From Odontesthes bonariensis (lineage: Eukaryota; Chordata; Actinopteri; Atheriniformes; Atherinopsidae), in the NCBI RefSeq assembly GCF_027942865.1, contig NC_134528.1:13222086-13286085 (forward strand): DNA of 64,000 nt, in the 5' to 3' direction. Under the pieces are notes generated by a model that did not search any database, had not been told where the DNA came from, and saw only the letters and a list, made by a program, of their open reading frames with translations. This document shows, in pieces, positions 33,277 through 45,800 of this stretch; position 1 is the first letter of the stretch; every line of letters starts with the position of its first letter. A program made the position numbers and the translations under genes.

Positions 33277-36200
33277 ATGGATGTTCTACGCCCACCTCTT
33301 ATCAACATAAATGGAAGGATATATCGTAGGAATATAGTTGAAGAAGAACATTATGAAGAAGAAGATGATTTCTCTTACATGGGGCCATCAGGTAAGTTTA
33401 GCCCTGTCAGTTATGACAGCCAAAATACGTGAAAGCATGACTCTCCTGTTGTCAATTACTTTTAAAAGAAACCAACTCGGTATTTTTATGTCTCAAGAGA
33501 GTGAAGATCTCGCTGAAGATGAAGCCTGTGATAGCGACTTCATTGAACAGACAGAAAAAGGATACCGTTGTGCCATTGATGTCCCAAGTGTTCTCTATAA
33601 GTAAGTTATTCGCAAAATGCACTTGTTTTGCTTGATCTGTATCGTCCTTGACGTAGTAAGGGTCTAAGCAGCAGCCTAATATTGGTCTGTGTGCGTACAT
33701 TGTGTGTTTGCTTTACAGATACATCATTGGGAAGAAAGGAGAAACACGTAAGCGTCTGGAGTTTGACACAAAAACATCTATCAGCATCCCCAAACAAGGG
33801 GTGGAAGGACAGATTGGTGAGCATTTAGAGCCATTCTGGTCACCCTGAAGCTCATTTGAACGATTCTCACTCACTTCACCCTGCTGAATTCTGCACGAGC
33901 ACTTTAACTTATTTAACTTATTTATACCAGTGTACTGTCACTTTACTGCATCCTTGCACCTTCTGCACTGCTTATGTGTCTTACTCAGGCGTTACACCTA
34001 TACATATTATTCATACTACAATACTGTCTACATGCTGCTCTTAGTACATGTAATCTGCAAACTCCACTCACTGCATACCTCATATATGCACTCTCTTAAC
34101 AATGTACATATATTTACAATAGATATTTATTTCCTATAAGATACCATACCCACTGCACGTTATGTAAATAATTCTGTATACTGCACTTCTGGTTAGATGC
34201 TAACTGCTTTTCATTTACTCTGTACCTATACTCTGCCCAATGACAATAAAGTTGAATCTGAATCTGAATCTGAATCTTATCTGTTGTTCCTCATAGTTAT
34301 CACAGGTTCCCAAAAAGCTGCAGTCTCTTCTGCAGTCACCCGCCTTGAGGTCCTTGTGGAAAGTTTTCGGAGGAAGCAGCCTTTCACTCACTTCCTGTCA
34401 TTCCCTCTAAATGATTCCAAAATTCAAGAAGGATTCCTGAGATTTAAAGATGAGGTGTTGCAGCAGTGTTCGCAGGTAATTCAAAGAAATGCATTAATGA
34501 CGAGGTGGCACTTGTGATTACAGTTGTTTAAAGTCAGCACTTTGCTATCTCCTTGAATAAATCCCGCCTTCACAAATTGTAATCACCTGATGTGTAGGAT
34601 CACGGAGTTGAGGAAAGCGTATTTCAGAACCCCGCAAAGCTTCATCTGACTGTTGGCACCCTGGCTCTGTTAAATGACACGGAAGTGAGGAAAGCTTGTG
34701 AACACCTGCAAGAGTGTCTGAGTTCCATCAGGTAGGGTCTGAAAACGTTTATTGTATTACACTAAAGCTGAAATTCATAAACACAGTGGGACTATTTGAG
34801 GCAAAAATTGAAATAATTTCCTCACAACATGAATGTGATCTTCATTGCTTTTCTTATTGTTAACAAAACTCATGAAGAACAAGAGGGATTATCATCCAAC
34901 TAGCAGTTGTCATCCGTGCAGTTTGGGCAGGTGGTTGAGTGATCCTATCCCTATTTTTGTTGAATTGTACAATGCCCCCTCCATTATAGAGAGCTGATCC
35001 CCATTTTACTCTTGCTTAAGTCTACCTTGAGAAGCATTGCTGTTGGTCAGATGAAGTGAAGCTTGCTCATTGTGCAACAATGTTGCAGTGTCGTTCAAGA
35101 TCGGAGATGTATTAATCAGTGACCGGCAAATTCTCGGAGTTAACATGTTGGATGTTGGAGAAATGGGAGGAGGGGGGTTCAAACTGAACCTTTACTGCTT
35201 GAAGGGTTTGCTATTAACATCACGGTGCCAGAACCCGCGTGTCACTTTAAAAGAATTATGCTGTGCTGTGGTTCAGCTGTTTTTGCTTGTGTTTCATGAC
35301 CAACAGCAAGTATGTTTGTGTGACCTAACTTTACGTCCTTTATGGTAACAAATGTTTGAACTAGAGATCACTGAATCACCTTTTAACTGACTTTGAATCA
35401 TCATAAGCCGACATCAACAACTGCAGCTCATTTAAATTCCTTTGTTTGACTGCCTAACTTATTCATCTTTCATAGGATTTGGCACAAAGGTTATTTCAGC
35501 TCCAACCTCAAATTCTGGATTTTTGTGCCAAACGAAACTTGCTGTTAGATCAACTTTATTGATCCCTTAGTGGGGAAATTCAGTCGTTAAGGCCTGAAAG
35601 TGGCTTGTAAAGATGCTTCCATTGTTAAAAAGTCAGAGTTGAAGTATTTTCCTTGAGGTTTCTTACCAAGTTTGTTGAAAATGGTGACATCTGACCTACC
35701 ACATGTAAAAGTGGCTTTTACTTGATAAATGGCTGCATTCTCACTGTTCACTAGGGATCTGCTCTATGTTGCTTTTCATCAGGGACATCACTGAAGGAAA
35801 GCCTCTGGTGTTGGAGGTGACAGGCATAGAGTACATGAATGATGACCCGGCCATGGTAGATGTCCTGTATGCCAAAGTCAAAGTGAAAGACAGATCTGAC
35901 AAGTCAGTACATCAGAGAATGATCAAATACATGTCAAGTTCATCGCCTCAGTATTTTAAAGTGCTTTCACTCTGCTTGAATCTCCGTTTCACTATTTTAT
36001 TTGGATATTACCCCACTGTAGGTTGCAGATGATTGCAGACCAGCTGGTAGAGCACTTTGTCTCTGCAGGGCTGATGGCCAGAGAATGGGACAGAGTGAAG
36101 CTGCACGGAACTGTGATTAACACTCTGTTCAGAAAAGACTCCACAGGTAAAGACACTGCCACAAATGTAAGGTAACTAGTACAAATGGAAAAAAGAGACA

Positions 36201-37815
36201 TGCTGGGATCCCTCTAGGATCTGCTTGCGCTAAACCTTTTTGCCAATGTCCTTTTATTATCTCTTGGCTTGGACTGGAGCTGCAGTGATGACAAAGCTGA
36301 ACCTTGAATATTTGCAACAACTAATTTGTGCAGAGAGGAGTCAGGGAGGCAGCTCCCTGTTTTGCCTCAGTGCTGTTTACGTGCACCAAGCAGTGTGTTT
36401 TCCAAGTACTCTGACAATGTTATTATTCATTTCAAACATGGATCCAGTCCAGCAGCAGTTCTCAAATTTGCACCGGGTTGACCAATAACACAGCACAAGT
36501 GAGGGGCCCGCCCCTGCTGACCATGTTTACCACCGTGTGGACAAGCCTCTTTTTTTGTTTTTTGTTTTCTTCCTTCTCCTCAGTCCCTATTTTACAAGAT
36601 CATTTTACAAACTAAGTAACCTTGAGTCACACGGTGAGGTTGTAGTAAAAAAAAAAAAAAAAATGTTGAAAGTAAACATGTTTATTGCATCAGAGATAAG
36701 TTATCTATATGTTTTTCTTTAGTGTTACATTGTGTTCATTACATTGTGTCTGGTGTTTTTCCAGTTGAAGACATGGGCGGAGCAGGAAGACAAGCCACAA
36801 GTGAGAGAGAGGCTTTTGATGCCAGAAACATCTTAAAGGTTTGAGCAAATGTACTCAGTTACGTCCCGAGTGTCCTTGCCGCTTGACTGCTCTTAATACA
36901 AAACAATAGTCACATACAAGGGATTTTAGAAAGTAGATTATGCCATGATAATGGCATTTGTTTGAAATTCTGTTGTACATGTTTCCAGTCCAAAGAAATG
37001 CCTCCTAAAATGTGATTTAGGATGCAGTGTTCGTCAAGTAGATGTTAGATTTTGATATGTGAAGATACAAATCGGATCTAGATTACTTTCTGTAGGCACA
37101 TGCAGTTGCATTACACCACAACCGTTTTTGTCTTAAGCATTTTATTTGGATTTCCACTACAATTTCGAGTCCCATGAGAGCATGCCAGTTAATGGGCCTG
37201 TAAACGGAGGGATTGTGGTCTCTGGTAGAGCCGCACAGACCCAAGAACAGAGGATTATCGGGTTAATTTTGAGGCTGACTCAATAAAATTACAAAAGGTG
37301 TTTTGGTTTCAGGCTGGTACTACATGATTATGTTCCCAGATTAGCTGCGATGTATAATAAGTGAATGTTAAGGCACCTGGGGTCTCATGTACAAAGACTT
37401 GCGTGGATTTCCTACTGAAACATGGCGTACGCTCAAACCCAAATGGTGGGTTTGAACAAACTACATTACTTCCTCAAGCAATGTCTTTTCGACACACAAG
37501 ACCAAAGAGGAGATATATGGCCATATTGCACAACAATATGTTTGCAGTACATCAGCACAAACCCTTAACACAAACTGTTGAGCCTGTATAGATAGATATA
37601 TATACAGAATTCAGACATGAGACCTTATAAAGAAATTGATGTGACTTTTCTGAAACGATGATGACATTTTGAAGTTTGCAAATATGCTCTTGTTACAGAA
37701 ATTTGGTTCTTATTGTTTTGGGGATTTTGAACTGAACACTGTCCAGCTATCCCAGAGATATTCAACGGACTGTACAGGATACTACACATCTGCAGGGAGC
37801 ATCAGCTTCTCCTGA
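33277..37815 (+). CDS. ascc1: Activating signal cointegrator 1 complex subunit 1
   Basis: ASCC1 is a subunit of the ASC-1 complex, which acts as a transcriptional coactivator and, with ASCC3/ALKBH3, in alkylation repair. Exons: 33277-33391, 33498-33600, 33719-33816, 34297-34475, 34598-34731, 35783-35902, 36022-36146, 36765-36838 and 37699-37815 (TGA 37813-37815), all in phase; 1065 nt, 354 residues, like human. An acidic N-terminal stretch precedes a KH RNA-binding domain (YIIGKKGETRKRLEF, with the GKKGET loop). The C-terminal half is an AKAP7-like 2H-phosphoesterase fold with both HxT motifs, HLT (KLHLTVGTL) and HGT (KLHGTVINT). Intron 3 is almost filled by a LINE 3' tail. No break is seen. 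Confidence 0.96.
33840..34279 (+). mobile_element. LINE 3' UTR remnant with (GAATCT)n tail in ascc1 intron 3
   Basis: The T/C/A-rich sequence ends in CAATGACAATAAAGTTGAAT followed by GAATCT repeats (34254-34279), the ending of abundant fish LINEs. It occupies nearly the whole 480-nt intron, in sense orientation. Its AATAAA (34243-34248) and tail stop only 17 nt before the next exon at 34297. The 5' limit is uncertain. Confidence 0.65.
34254..34279 (+). repeat. (GAATCT)n microsatellite tail
   Basis: About four hexamer units of GAATCT, the 3' tail of the LINE remnant. Confidence 0.75.
35545..35590 (-). repeat. LINE 3' end fragment, reverse orientation, in ascc1 intron 5
   Basis: GATCAACTTTATTGATCCCT followed by GGGGAAATTCAG is the reverse complement of the common fish LINE ending (GAAATT...GGGATCAATAAAG). 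Only about 45 bases are recognisable. Confidence 0.5.
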
Positions 37816-39999
37816 CCGTCAGCAACGCTGAGCACATTCTGAGGTAGGACATTTAGAAAGGTTTTTCTGAACATTGCAGCAGAATTGCCAGTGTTGTCCA
37901 GCAGATGGCAGCATAGTTTTTCTTATATATTTCCTTCTCTTTAAAATAGCTTGTGAAGCCTTTTCTTGAGTGATATTTGCTCGCTTGTAAAAATCATTTT
38001 AAGAACATTTTATGTGAAAGAATATAAAGAAGCAAATAAATCAAAGCATACAACATGTAAGCAAATCTATTAAGGCCTTCAGATTTCAGATTTTGTACTT
38101 CGAGTCAAACGACTTCAAAGTAAAAGTAAAAATCACAATTTAAAAGCTGAGTCTTTCACTGAAAGCTGTACTGCTTCTATACTTACGAATACCTTTGTCT
38201 TGATATATAAAATAAAAGCATTTTTGCTTTTGTAGGTTTAGGGGTTTGTTGTTGAAAATGGAAAGATTTTGTTCTGGATTAAGCAAATTCACATTCCACT
38301 TTATTTTACAGACAAGTATTGCAATTACGTAGCAAAGATGTTATATATAGTTTTTATATATAGCAGTAATTCCTACTTTTACTTAAACAAAGAACCTAAT
38401 CTAATCCACACTTCCTTCCGGTAAGTACCAAATGCAGTCTGTCAAAGAAGAAAAGGGATGAATATAAAAGCATCTCTCTTTCCCTGAAGTCGCCACTTTA
38501 GTGAGCTGATTGGCTGCTATATCTCTAACATGTTCAGGCTGCTCAAACAGAAGTCTGTACTGAAGCGTGTGCTTAATAATTTAAGTCTCCCTGGACCATC
38601 CCACCTGACAGAGCTGAAATTGCAGCCATTTTTTTCAAACTGCCCTCCATTAAGAAAATAACATCTTTTGCAGAAGGCAGTGATATTTCACGATTTAAAA
38701 AATTCTGAACACCACTGTCCTTATAATTTAAAACTAAATCTTGTGTCAGTTATTGAAACACTGGTTGAGTTTCACACAAGTCTAGTCTCATCCTCACACC
38801 ACATGATGTCATAGCCTTGTATTACACATTTTCTTTCACCTCACTGCATTATGGATGTGCTAATGCATCGCTGATATGATTTATTACACCATCTTGCCCC
38901 CCCCCCTTGCCTCTTTACAGTGCCCTTCCCATATGAACCACGACTTTGCTCCCTCTGCCATCTGTTGTGTGTGTGTCAGTAAATGCAGACATCGGACAGC
39001 TCGACCGCTTGCTCTTGCCATCAGCCTTTTTTTTTTTTTTTTAATCCCCACTTTCCCCTCAGCTGATGATGCCGTCCGTTTAGCATGCAGGAAGGTGATC
39101 GTTGAGCGGTCGAAAGTTACACTGATGAAAACTGAAGACCCTTTTTCATGTCAGCTCTGCCATCCTCTCCTGTCCAGCTTCCCATCTCAGCATTTTTTTT
39201 CTGTTTTACTCGAGCGCTGTCCAGAGACATCCTTAGATGCAGACATGCAGATTTTGGCATAGCGTGACTGAACTGTAGCATTGTCTGGACCTAAAAAGCA
39301 TTTATTTAACCTCACAAAAGGACCTCATCATGCACACTCTTTATCCAGATTGGATCCTTGTTGGTACGTCAGAGGCATATATCTAGTTATAAACACACAG
39401 AAAAAGCACGAGACACAAAAAGCTACAATTTAATTAGATTCATTATTGTCTTTTTTGGCAGGGACACAATCAAAGATGTGTTGAACAGATGTCCTCAGTA
39501 ATGACTGTACTGAAAATGCATGAAGGATTATTTGTCACTCGGTTTGTTAGGAGATTTCCATATGACATGTTCAGACTTGATGTTTATTCAAATGGCCATA
39601 TGTCCTATTAGTGCATAGCTCTAAAGAGGTTTAACAGTTACAGAAAATGTAGAAAAATGGTGAACTCGTCCCTCACTAGTAAAAGCTCCTTGTGTAACAT
39701 TTAGGATGATCTAACACAAATCTACTATAATAGCCATTTATACCTATAAAGTGGGCTCTCTTCAGCATAGTTCGGCTGTCTTACACCACCATATTTCTAC
39801 AGTAACCCAGAAGGGACAAAGCAGCAGCGCAAATGTTGTTCTTCTTTACACGTTTTGAAGGGCGAATAAGAGGATATTCTGTGTGTTTAACTATGCAAAA
39901 TTAACATACAAGCAACTGCTTGACTTCTTCAGCTGAGTCTTTAGACTCAAATGATTGTTTTCACTTCTACGCTGTGCAAAATCATGCCTTCTTCCCCCA
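37816..39999. other. ascc1 3' flank, no gene seen
   Basis: This includes the ascc1 3' UTR of unknown length. A CTCF-like word lies 83 bases after the stop (listed separately). No frame reads like a known protein. Confidence 0.5.
37898..37915 (+). promoter_or_regulatory. CTCF-like motif just after ascc1
   Basis: CCAGCAGATGGCAGCATA matches the CTCF core pattern. It is the same strand as the motif at 24104. A weaker antisense relative lies near 38956. Binding is inferred. Confidence 0.4.
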
Positions 40000-40005
40000 T
40001 TATAA

Positions 40006-40557
40006 CACCCCATCCTGACTGAACGCGAGCGAGCGATTGATTAAAAAGTGATTAGAATGCATACTTTTTCAATCAGCCTGTCCTGACATGCCGCGAGCGA
40101 TGCCGCTCCGTCCAGCGATGACGCCGACCCCTTATATCGCCCGCGCTGTCTCTATTTGGACAACATTTCGCGGTGGCGGCTCGCCCCAACACTTCTTATT
40201 GGTTGAAATGAACACGCTGCTTCCTGTTGACAAGCTAGTTAGCAACAGGTCAGCATCACTCATGGATGTATTATATTGGCATCACTCAGGGAATAATGGA
40301 CGAGGAGAAGCTGATCTTTACCATGGAACAGCACCCAATGGTTTATGACCCCAAACACCCGTACCACAAAGATCTGAACTGAAGGGAGGCCGTATGGGCG
40401 GCAATCGCCAGAGAACTCGGTGTTTCAAGTGAGTACTTTCTGAACCAATAGAATCACTCCCGACAAAATCGTCATGCTGCATATCAGGACACCCTCGCGA
40501 AATTTCGTTGTCGTATCGCGTCAGTTTCGCTCGCTCGTTTTCAGTCAGGATGAAGTG
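40006..40557 (+). mobile_element. PIF/Harbinger-type element with 31-bp inverted ends and TAA target duplication
   Basis: The left end (40006-40036, CACCCCATCCTGACTGAACG...) and the inverted right end (read inward from 40557, CACTTCATCCTGACTGAAAA...) match at 27 of 31 positions. TAA flanks both sides (40003-40005 and 40558-40560), the 3-bp duplication typical of Harbinger elements. The 552-bp interior is GC-rich against its surroundings. It carries a MADF-type reading frame and no DDE transposase, so it looks like an internally deleted copy. Confidence 0.85.
40296..40434 (+). pseudogene. Remnant of a MADF-domain DNA-binding protein inside the Harbinger element
   Basis: From the ATG at 40296 the frame reads MDEEKLIFTMEQHPMVYDPK and on through HPYHKDLN to an in-frame TGA at 40380-40382. 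After it the same frame continues with REAVWAAIARELGVS. This is the MADF signature (Leu-Ile ... Pro-x-x-Tyr-Asp ... Tyr ... Arg-Glu-x-x-Trp-x-x-Ile-Ala). Harbinger elements encode such a MADF/Myb-like partner besides the transposase. A GTGAGT donor-like word follows at about 40431. The stop and the small size indicate a dead copy. Confidence 0.7.
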
Positions 40558-40560
40558 TAA

Positions 40561-42389
40561 TAGTGGCTGTAAATTAAAAATGCTTGCTTAATTATGTGAC
40601 TCACCCAGATTTATACACTAAAGAAATAAAACATCATGGCCACCCCTAACTAATTAGCTTGAGAGCTTCTGACTGCCATGGAAACAGAGGCTTTAATGCT
40701 ATAAGATGTAAGTAGTTAACAGGATATGTTTGGCCTAAAGTCATTGAAGTGGCTCTCCTTCTACCTGGCTGTATCATTAACTTATGGTGTATACCTAAAT
40801 TTCCACTGTGGGAGGCCATTTTCAGAGTTTCAGATTTGAATTGGCTGTAAAAAGCACCGCTGTTTCCTGATTTTATACTCTTTGAGCAATGGATTCTCAG
40901 CTGATGGAATGCTATATATATGTAGTTCAGTTGAGCCGTACATCAGTAATGCAACCAAAGGAAGATGTGCAGTTATTGCGTAGTAAACCGGATGTGGCAC
41001 TATGTGCAGTCAATTGTATAAAATACAGATGAATCTCCTTTTATGTTTTCAAGCATTGCGAGTGCATTGAATGGTGATGAAACTGTATTCCGCAGTGGAA
41101 CCTGCAGACACTTTCTGATGCAGAAATTGCACAAATATGTTTTCATGATTGGTTTTGTTTCTGGTAGTCCTGGTATCAGACACTGAGATATTGGCAGCAG
41201 ATTATCCGTGTCGTGTAAATTACAAGCCGACACGGACTTGGACTTGTTCCCTCCTCTGATCACTGTCAGGAATTAGTCACAGTTTGAAACCTCACAAGCT
41301 TTGCTGTTTCACAGGAGCTTATCTGTACAAAACAATTTGTCAAAAAATCCTCAGGTTTTTGCACCTCTCTGTTTCTTGATGTGAATTTATATGATTTCAT
41401 CACAAGCGAATCAATTTGCATCACTTCATCTGCAATTAGGCATTGTGTGACTCCCACTGGGAACCTGGTGAAATGACTAAATCATGTTGCCATGGATGTC
41501 TCTCTGCTCGCTTGTCCACTTGCACAACGTGCATATTTTCTGTCCCTGACACATCTCTCACCCTAATCGGTCATTTCTGTGCCTCCTGAAGTTGAAATCC
41601 CCAATCAGACCCTTATGGTTTCAGGACGAGCTTGCACAAGTGATTTCAGTGATCCTGACAAATGAAATCCCCCCCATGTCTGTTTGAGTTACCACTGATC
41701 TTCATCCCCGTTTCTGAAGATCTAACAAGTCAAAGGGGGGTGGAATTGAATTAAAATGTTAAACAGTTTGTCTGTGCAGGCCGGCGTGCAAGCACCTGTT
41801 TAAATGCACTTATGAGTTACATACAATGTCTGTGGTGCAGGGAGACAGGCTGTGTCCTTAGAAAACGTGCCTTAGCAGTGTAACAAATTGATTAAAAACT
41901 TACTTCCTATTCAGAGTCGAAGGAGAAAGCAGCTGTTTTTTTTTTTTTAAAGATGTGAAATCAAAAACTCAGATGAGCCCATGCCAGTCCCATCAGTAAT
42001 GTAAATTCATATCCTGATTTGAAGCTGTCTTGTGTTATCTTGACCAAGCATTGTTTAGGCCTCCAAGCAATTTGCATATTTAATTCACGCCAGTTTTGAA
42101 AGTAGCCATTTTTTATCAAAGCGCTGTTTGAAATGGGCTTTACTTGATCAGTGTTGTTTTGTGTGTGCGATATTCAGAACCATGCTGTGCAGTTTTTTCA
42201 TGTCTAATTAGAAGTTGAGTTTTCTCAGAGAATGAAGGGCATTAATATCTGCTGGGAAAAAAAAAGATTACGTTCGACAGATTTGAATGTTTAGTGCAGT
42301 AGATATGTTTGATTTGCATGCTCAGAGAATCTAATGGTGTTTATGAAATCGATTAAGTAAATAAATCACGCTTTAAGGTCATGTGTCCC
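40561..42389. other. Intergenic, no gene seen
   Basis: AT-rich sequence between two mobile elements. No exon, RNA gene or repeat with readable ends was recognised. Confidence 0.5.
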
Positions 42390-42393
42390 TTAA

Positions 42394-42809
42394 AGCTGCA
42401 GCAGGCAAGTTTTCAAAATTGCGAGTCTAAAGTCGGAAAATTCGAACTGATACAACTTTCAGGTCCCTCCCCCAACCTCTAACAAGCTCCGAATCGCCCC
42501 CCAAACCCCTCCCCCTCTGTGGACGAGGTTGTGCACGTGAGTTCACACCAGTGTGAGCGCACACAAGCTGGGGCAGACTCACGCTCAGCAGCGTGTGCAC
42601 AAGCTGTGATTGACAGGTAGGATTCCTCCACCCTAACGTGATTGGTTAAAAACAGCCGGGAGCGCTCGGTTTTTGCAAGCATGATTACAGGCTTCAGAGG
42701 GAGCTACAGATTTCGTTATTTTTCCTAAACAGCCTATTTAATATTCTACTTCCAGAATCCCATGACAGTTCAAGCTAATATGACTAAAAAAAAGTTGCCT
42801 ACTGCCGCT
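42394..42809. mobile_element. 416-bp MITE with TTAA target sites (piggyBac or Kolobok type)
   Basis: The left end AGCTGCAGCAGGCAAGTTTT (42394-42413) and the inverted right end AGCGGCAGTAGGCAACTTTT (read from 42809) match at 17 of 20 positions. TTAA flanks both sides exactly (42390-42393 and 42810-42813). The interior has C-rich runs (CCCTCCCCCAACC) and no transposase frame. The TTAA duplication points to the piggyBac or Kolobok superfamily; the ends alone do not decide. Confidence 0.8.
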
Positions 42810-42813
42810 TTAA

Positions 42814-45800
42814 AGCGGGAATGTGGATCGGGTCCATTTAACGAAGCGGTGAATAGAAGATTTAAAAGCAAATCCAATTTATTGGTATAAAAAAAAAAAA
42901 AAAAAAAAAGATCTTTTGACATGAAGGGAGCACAGATGTTGGCTTTCAGCAGGCAGCTTCATTGTTTCCTACGCATGAATCTCTAGGTTGTTTTATGCTT
43001 GATGATTGATCAGAGACTTCTGTCCACGAGAAGCTGAAATCTGATTTCTAAATGAGATCCTGCTTGACAAACACCAAGTCGTCAAATTGGATATCTTTCC
43101 TGGTTTATTTTGACAGTTCTCATATGTTGGATGTGACTCTACATTTGTGTGTTATCACTGTTTGAAGTTCACACCAATCACTGACACTAATAGGCATACC
43201 CAGCCTTGATGGACAGTCAAAGTTAGAGTATGTGAAATGTCTAATATGCGTCTCCAGTGAGAAGGCAGGTGATCCCTTCAGTTGCTCTTTATCATTCAGA
43301 GAGCTGAGTCTTAAGGCTGAAGGCACGCACACAGCCAGGAGAGGCACAAAAGCGTCAGTGTTTGAACAACAAGACAGCGTTGAGAGCTGCTGTGTGCTTT
43401 ATGTACACTTTGCAAAAGAAGCGTTTAAAATGCCAGGACACTTTTATCTGTTTGGTTTTGATCATCAAATCTAAGATGCAGAAAATATGTGTGCAAAATC
43501 CAAGGGCTGTTCGCATCTTGGATAAATTTAGGTTCTATTCGCAGCAGTGAAGATTCACTGCTTGAAATTTCTAATCAGAAAGCTATGAATTGTTAAAAGA
43601 TATCTTCATCCTCTCTTACTTTAGTGGTTTATAGATTATGTTGCATTATGAAATCCCTTCACACGACACTTCATATGAAAACCATCATCGTTCGATCACA
43701 AGTAAAGGTGAGAATTAATTTCTCGTTCTCCTGTCATAGACCTGCCTGTCGCTTGCTGCTGAGGTGGAGCAGATGAAGAGGGTGCTGAGAGGGTTTTAAT
43801 CTTCAGCAGGAAAGCTGTAAAACCACTTCAGTTTAAGAGTTTGTGTGCTGTTTCTGGAAAAGAAGCAGAGCTCTTTTTTATTATTATAATTTTATACTCC
43901 AGATGTATTTTCTTTTCACCTGTCTGGCTGTACAATTTGGTCGACTTCTCAGGTCTGTGGCTCTCAATAAAATGGAAATAAACAATCAGATTTGATCTCT
44001 AAAAGTGTTGCCCTGGCAGCTACTCCCCTGAACTACAGCCACCCATGATGCAAACAAAAAATATCTAAAACTGAGGACACCATTGGATCCAAATATTAGC
44101 AAGCTTTTGTCTGCAGTGTATATTTTAGTGAAGAGAGTGCTGCACTTTCTTCCATCTCTACTGCCTATAGTGCTAAAGCTTCAGTTCTCGCCAAGCAGTG
44201 GCAAAGTGCTGTCACACAGCTAACTTTGCACTCTTAATAGCTGTGTGACCCAGTTTGAATCCCATTGAACCAAATCTATACACATGTATAGCAGCTTCAC
44301 TTGCAGCTCTAAGTCATTTGAGATTGCTCATTAAATGTGTCCTGACGTAGTTTATTCACGCCTCCACTTTCAAAATAACTTTGAATGGGATTTCTGATCG
44401 AGGAATTTGCTCTCAGGCTGCACTGATTTTATTTTATTATTATTTTTTTTTTTCATCCATCCATGTTTGGGTGCCTTTTTTAAAGGGTGAAACTGGCTCA
44501 CCAAACAGAAAACAGGTTGTTATCCCTTTTTATTGTGTTTTGTGCCTCTGTTCCTTTGATTCGATTTAATTTTTTTGACATTTCTATTGACCTAAACGTA
44601 ATAGATGTTTTACCGGTACATTACCCTCCATAAGTAACCAGTCGTAGAGTAAGAATCCCCATTTTTGTTAGCCCATGGCCCCTATAAGTTCAGTATTTTT
44701 CTCTACTTTTATTTAAAAATGAATTATTGAAAATAGTAGTAACCAGACTTATTGTAGATGAAAAATTATCATTAGTTGCAGCCAAAAAGAGCTTCAAATT
44801 ACAAATCCAATCACTGATTTTGTGTTACAGGTCCTTGGTGAACAGAGCTGCGGGATGGAGAGTGTTCACGGATGTTTGCTGATAAGGAAGCATTTAAAAA
44901 ACTAGGTCCCATCAGTTCCAAACATGAATGGAAAAGCTTCTGCATTTTTTGTTGGAACCAAAATTTAGATTTGTTTTTTGTTGTTTTTTGTTTTCCTCCC
45001 TTTGGCAACATAGCATCATGCATTTGCCCACAGCCTGTTGTAATTAATTGTTGTGTACCAGGAATTCCTGAAGCAGTCCTCTAGGTTATTTCATGTGACA
45101 ATATGAGCAACCATGATAACCAACACAGCTCGTCTTGAGTCTTATGAGATGTTTGCAAAAGAGAAAGGGGATGTGTTCATGTACATTTGTAGATGGCAGA
45201 TACTTGCAGATAATAAAGCCTTCAAATTGGGCTATAAACAGTCTTGTCTGGTGTGATTAAAATGAAGCTTTCCCACCCTCTGCTCCTTTTGTGTAGACTG
45301 ATTAGGCTTGTTGAAGGATAGATAAGCTTTATCAACATCTGCAAGAGAGGAGGAAGAGGAATCGACATCAGTTAATCCCTTTACTCATAAAGGTGCTCTT
45401 CCACAGCATGACCCTGATCTAAAGAAGATGTTCAATAAAGTTAGCTGAGCTGCTTTCATGTTTAAAAATTAAGTGAACGCACAACACAGTTGATGTAAGT
45501 CAACAGACTTTTTTAAAAATGTGTTATTAGGAAAGAGAAGAAGAGTATTCTCACATTCCTGAAAAGTGCTAATGGAAAACTGTGAGCAGAGTGGATGTGG
45601 CTGAAGCAGCTCAACTTGTTGTAGGTTGACTTACATGTGTGATAGCTCCTGACTTTATCGTTCAGTGTAGATGTAGATAAACAAAGGCAGAGAGACGGTT
45701 GTGCAGCATAATCACTTGATGGATGGGTAAGTCTCTCGCTACTAGCGGTTTTTTGAGGATACAACCAACAATGAATCTGCTATGATTCTGTGAAACAAAT

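Noticed and set aside
38950-38970. Fourth CTCF-like site (minus strand, CAACAGATGGCAGAG)
   Set aside because: Fewer core positions match than in the three reported; kept only as a side note.
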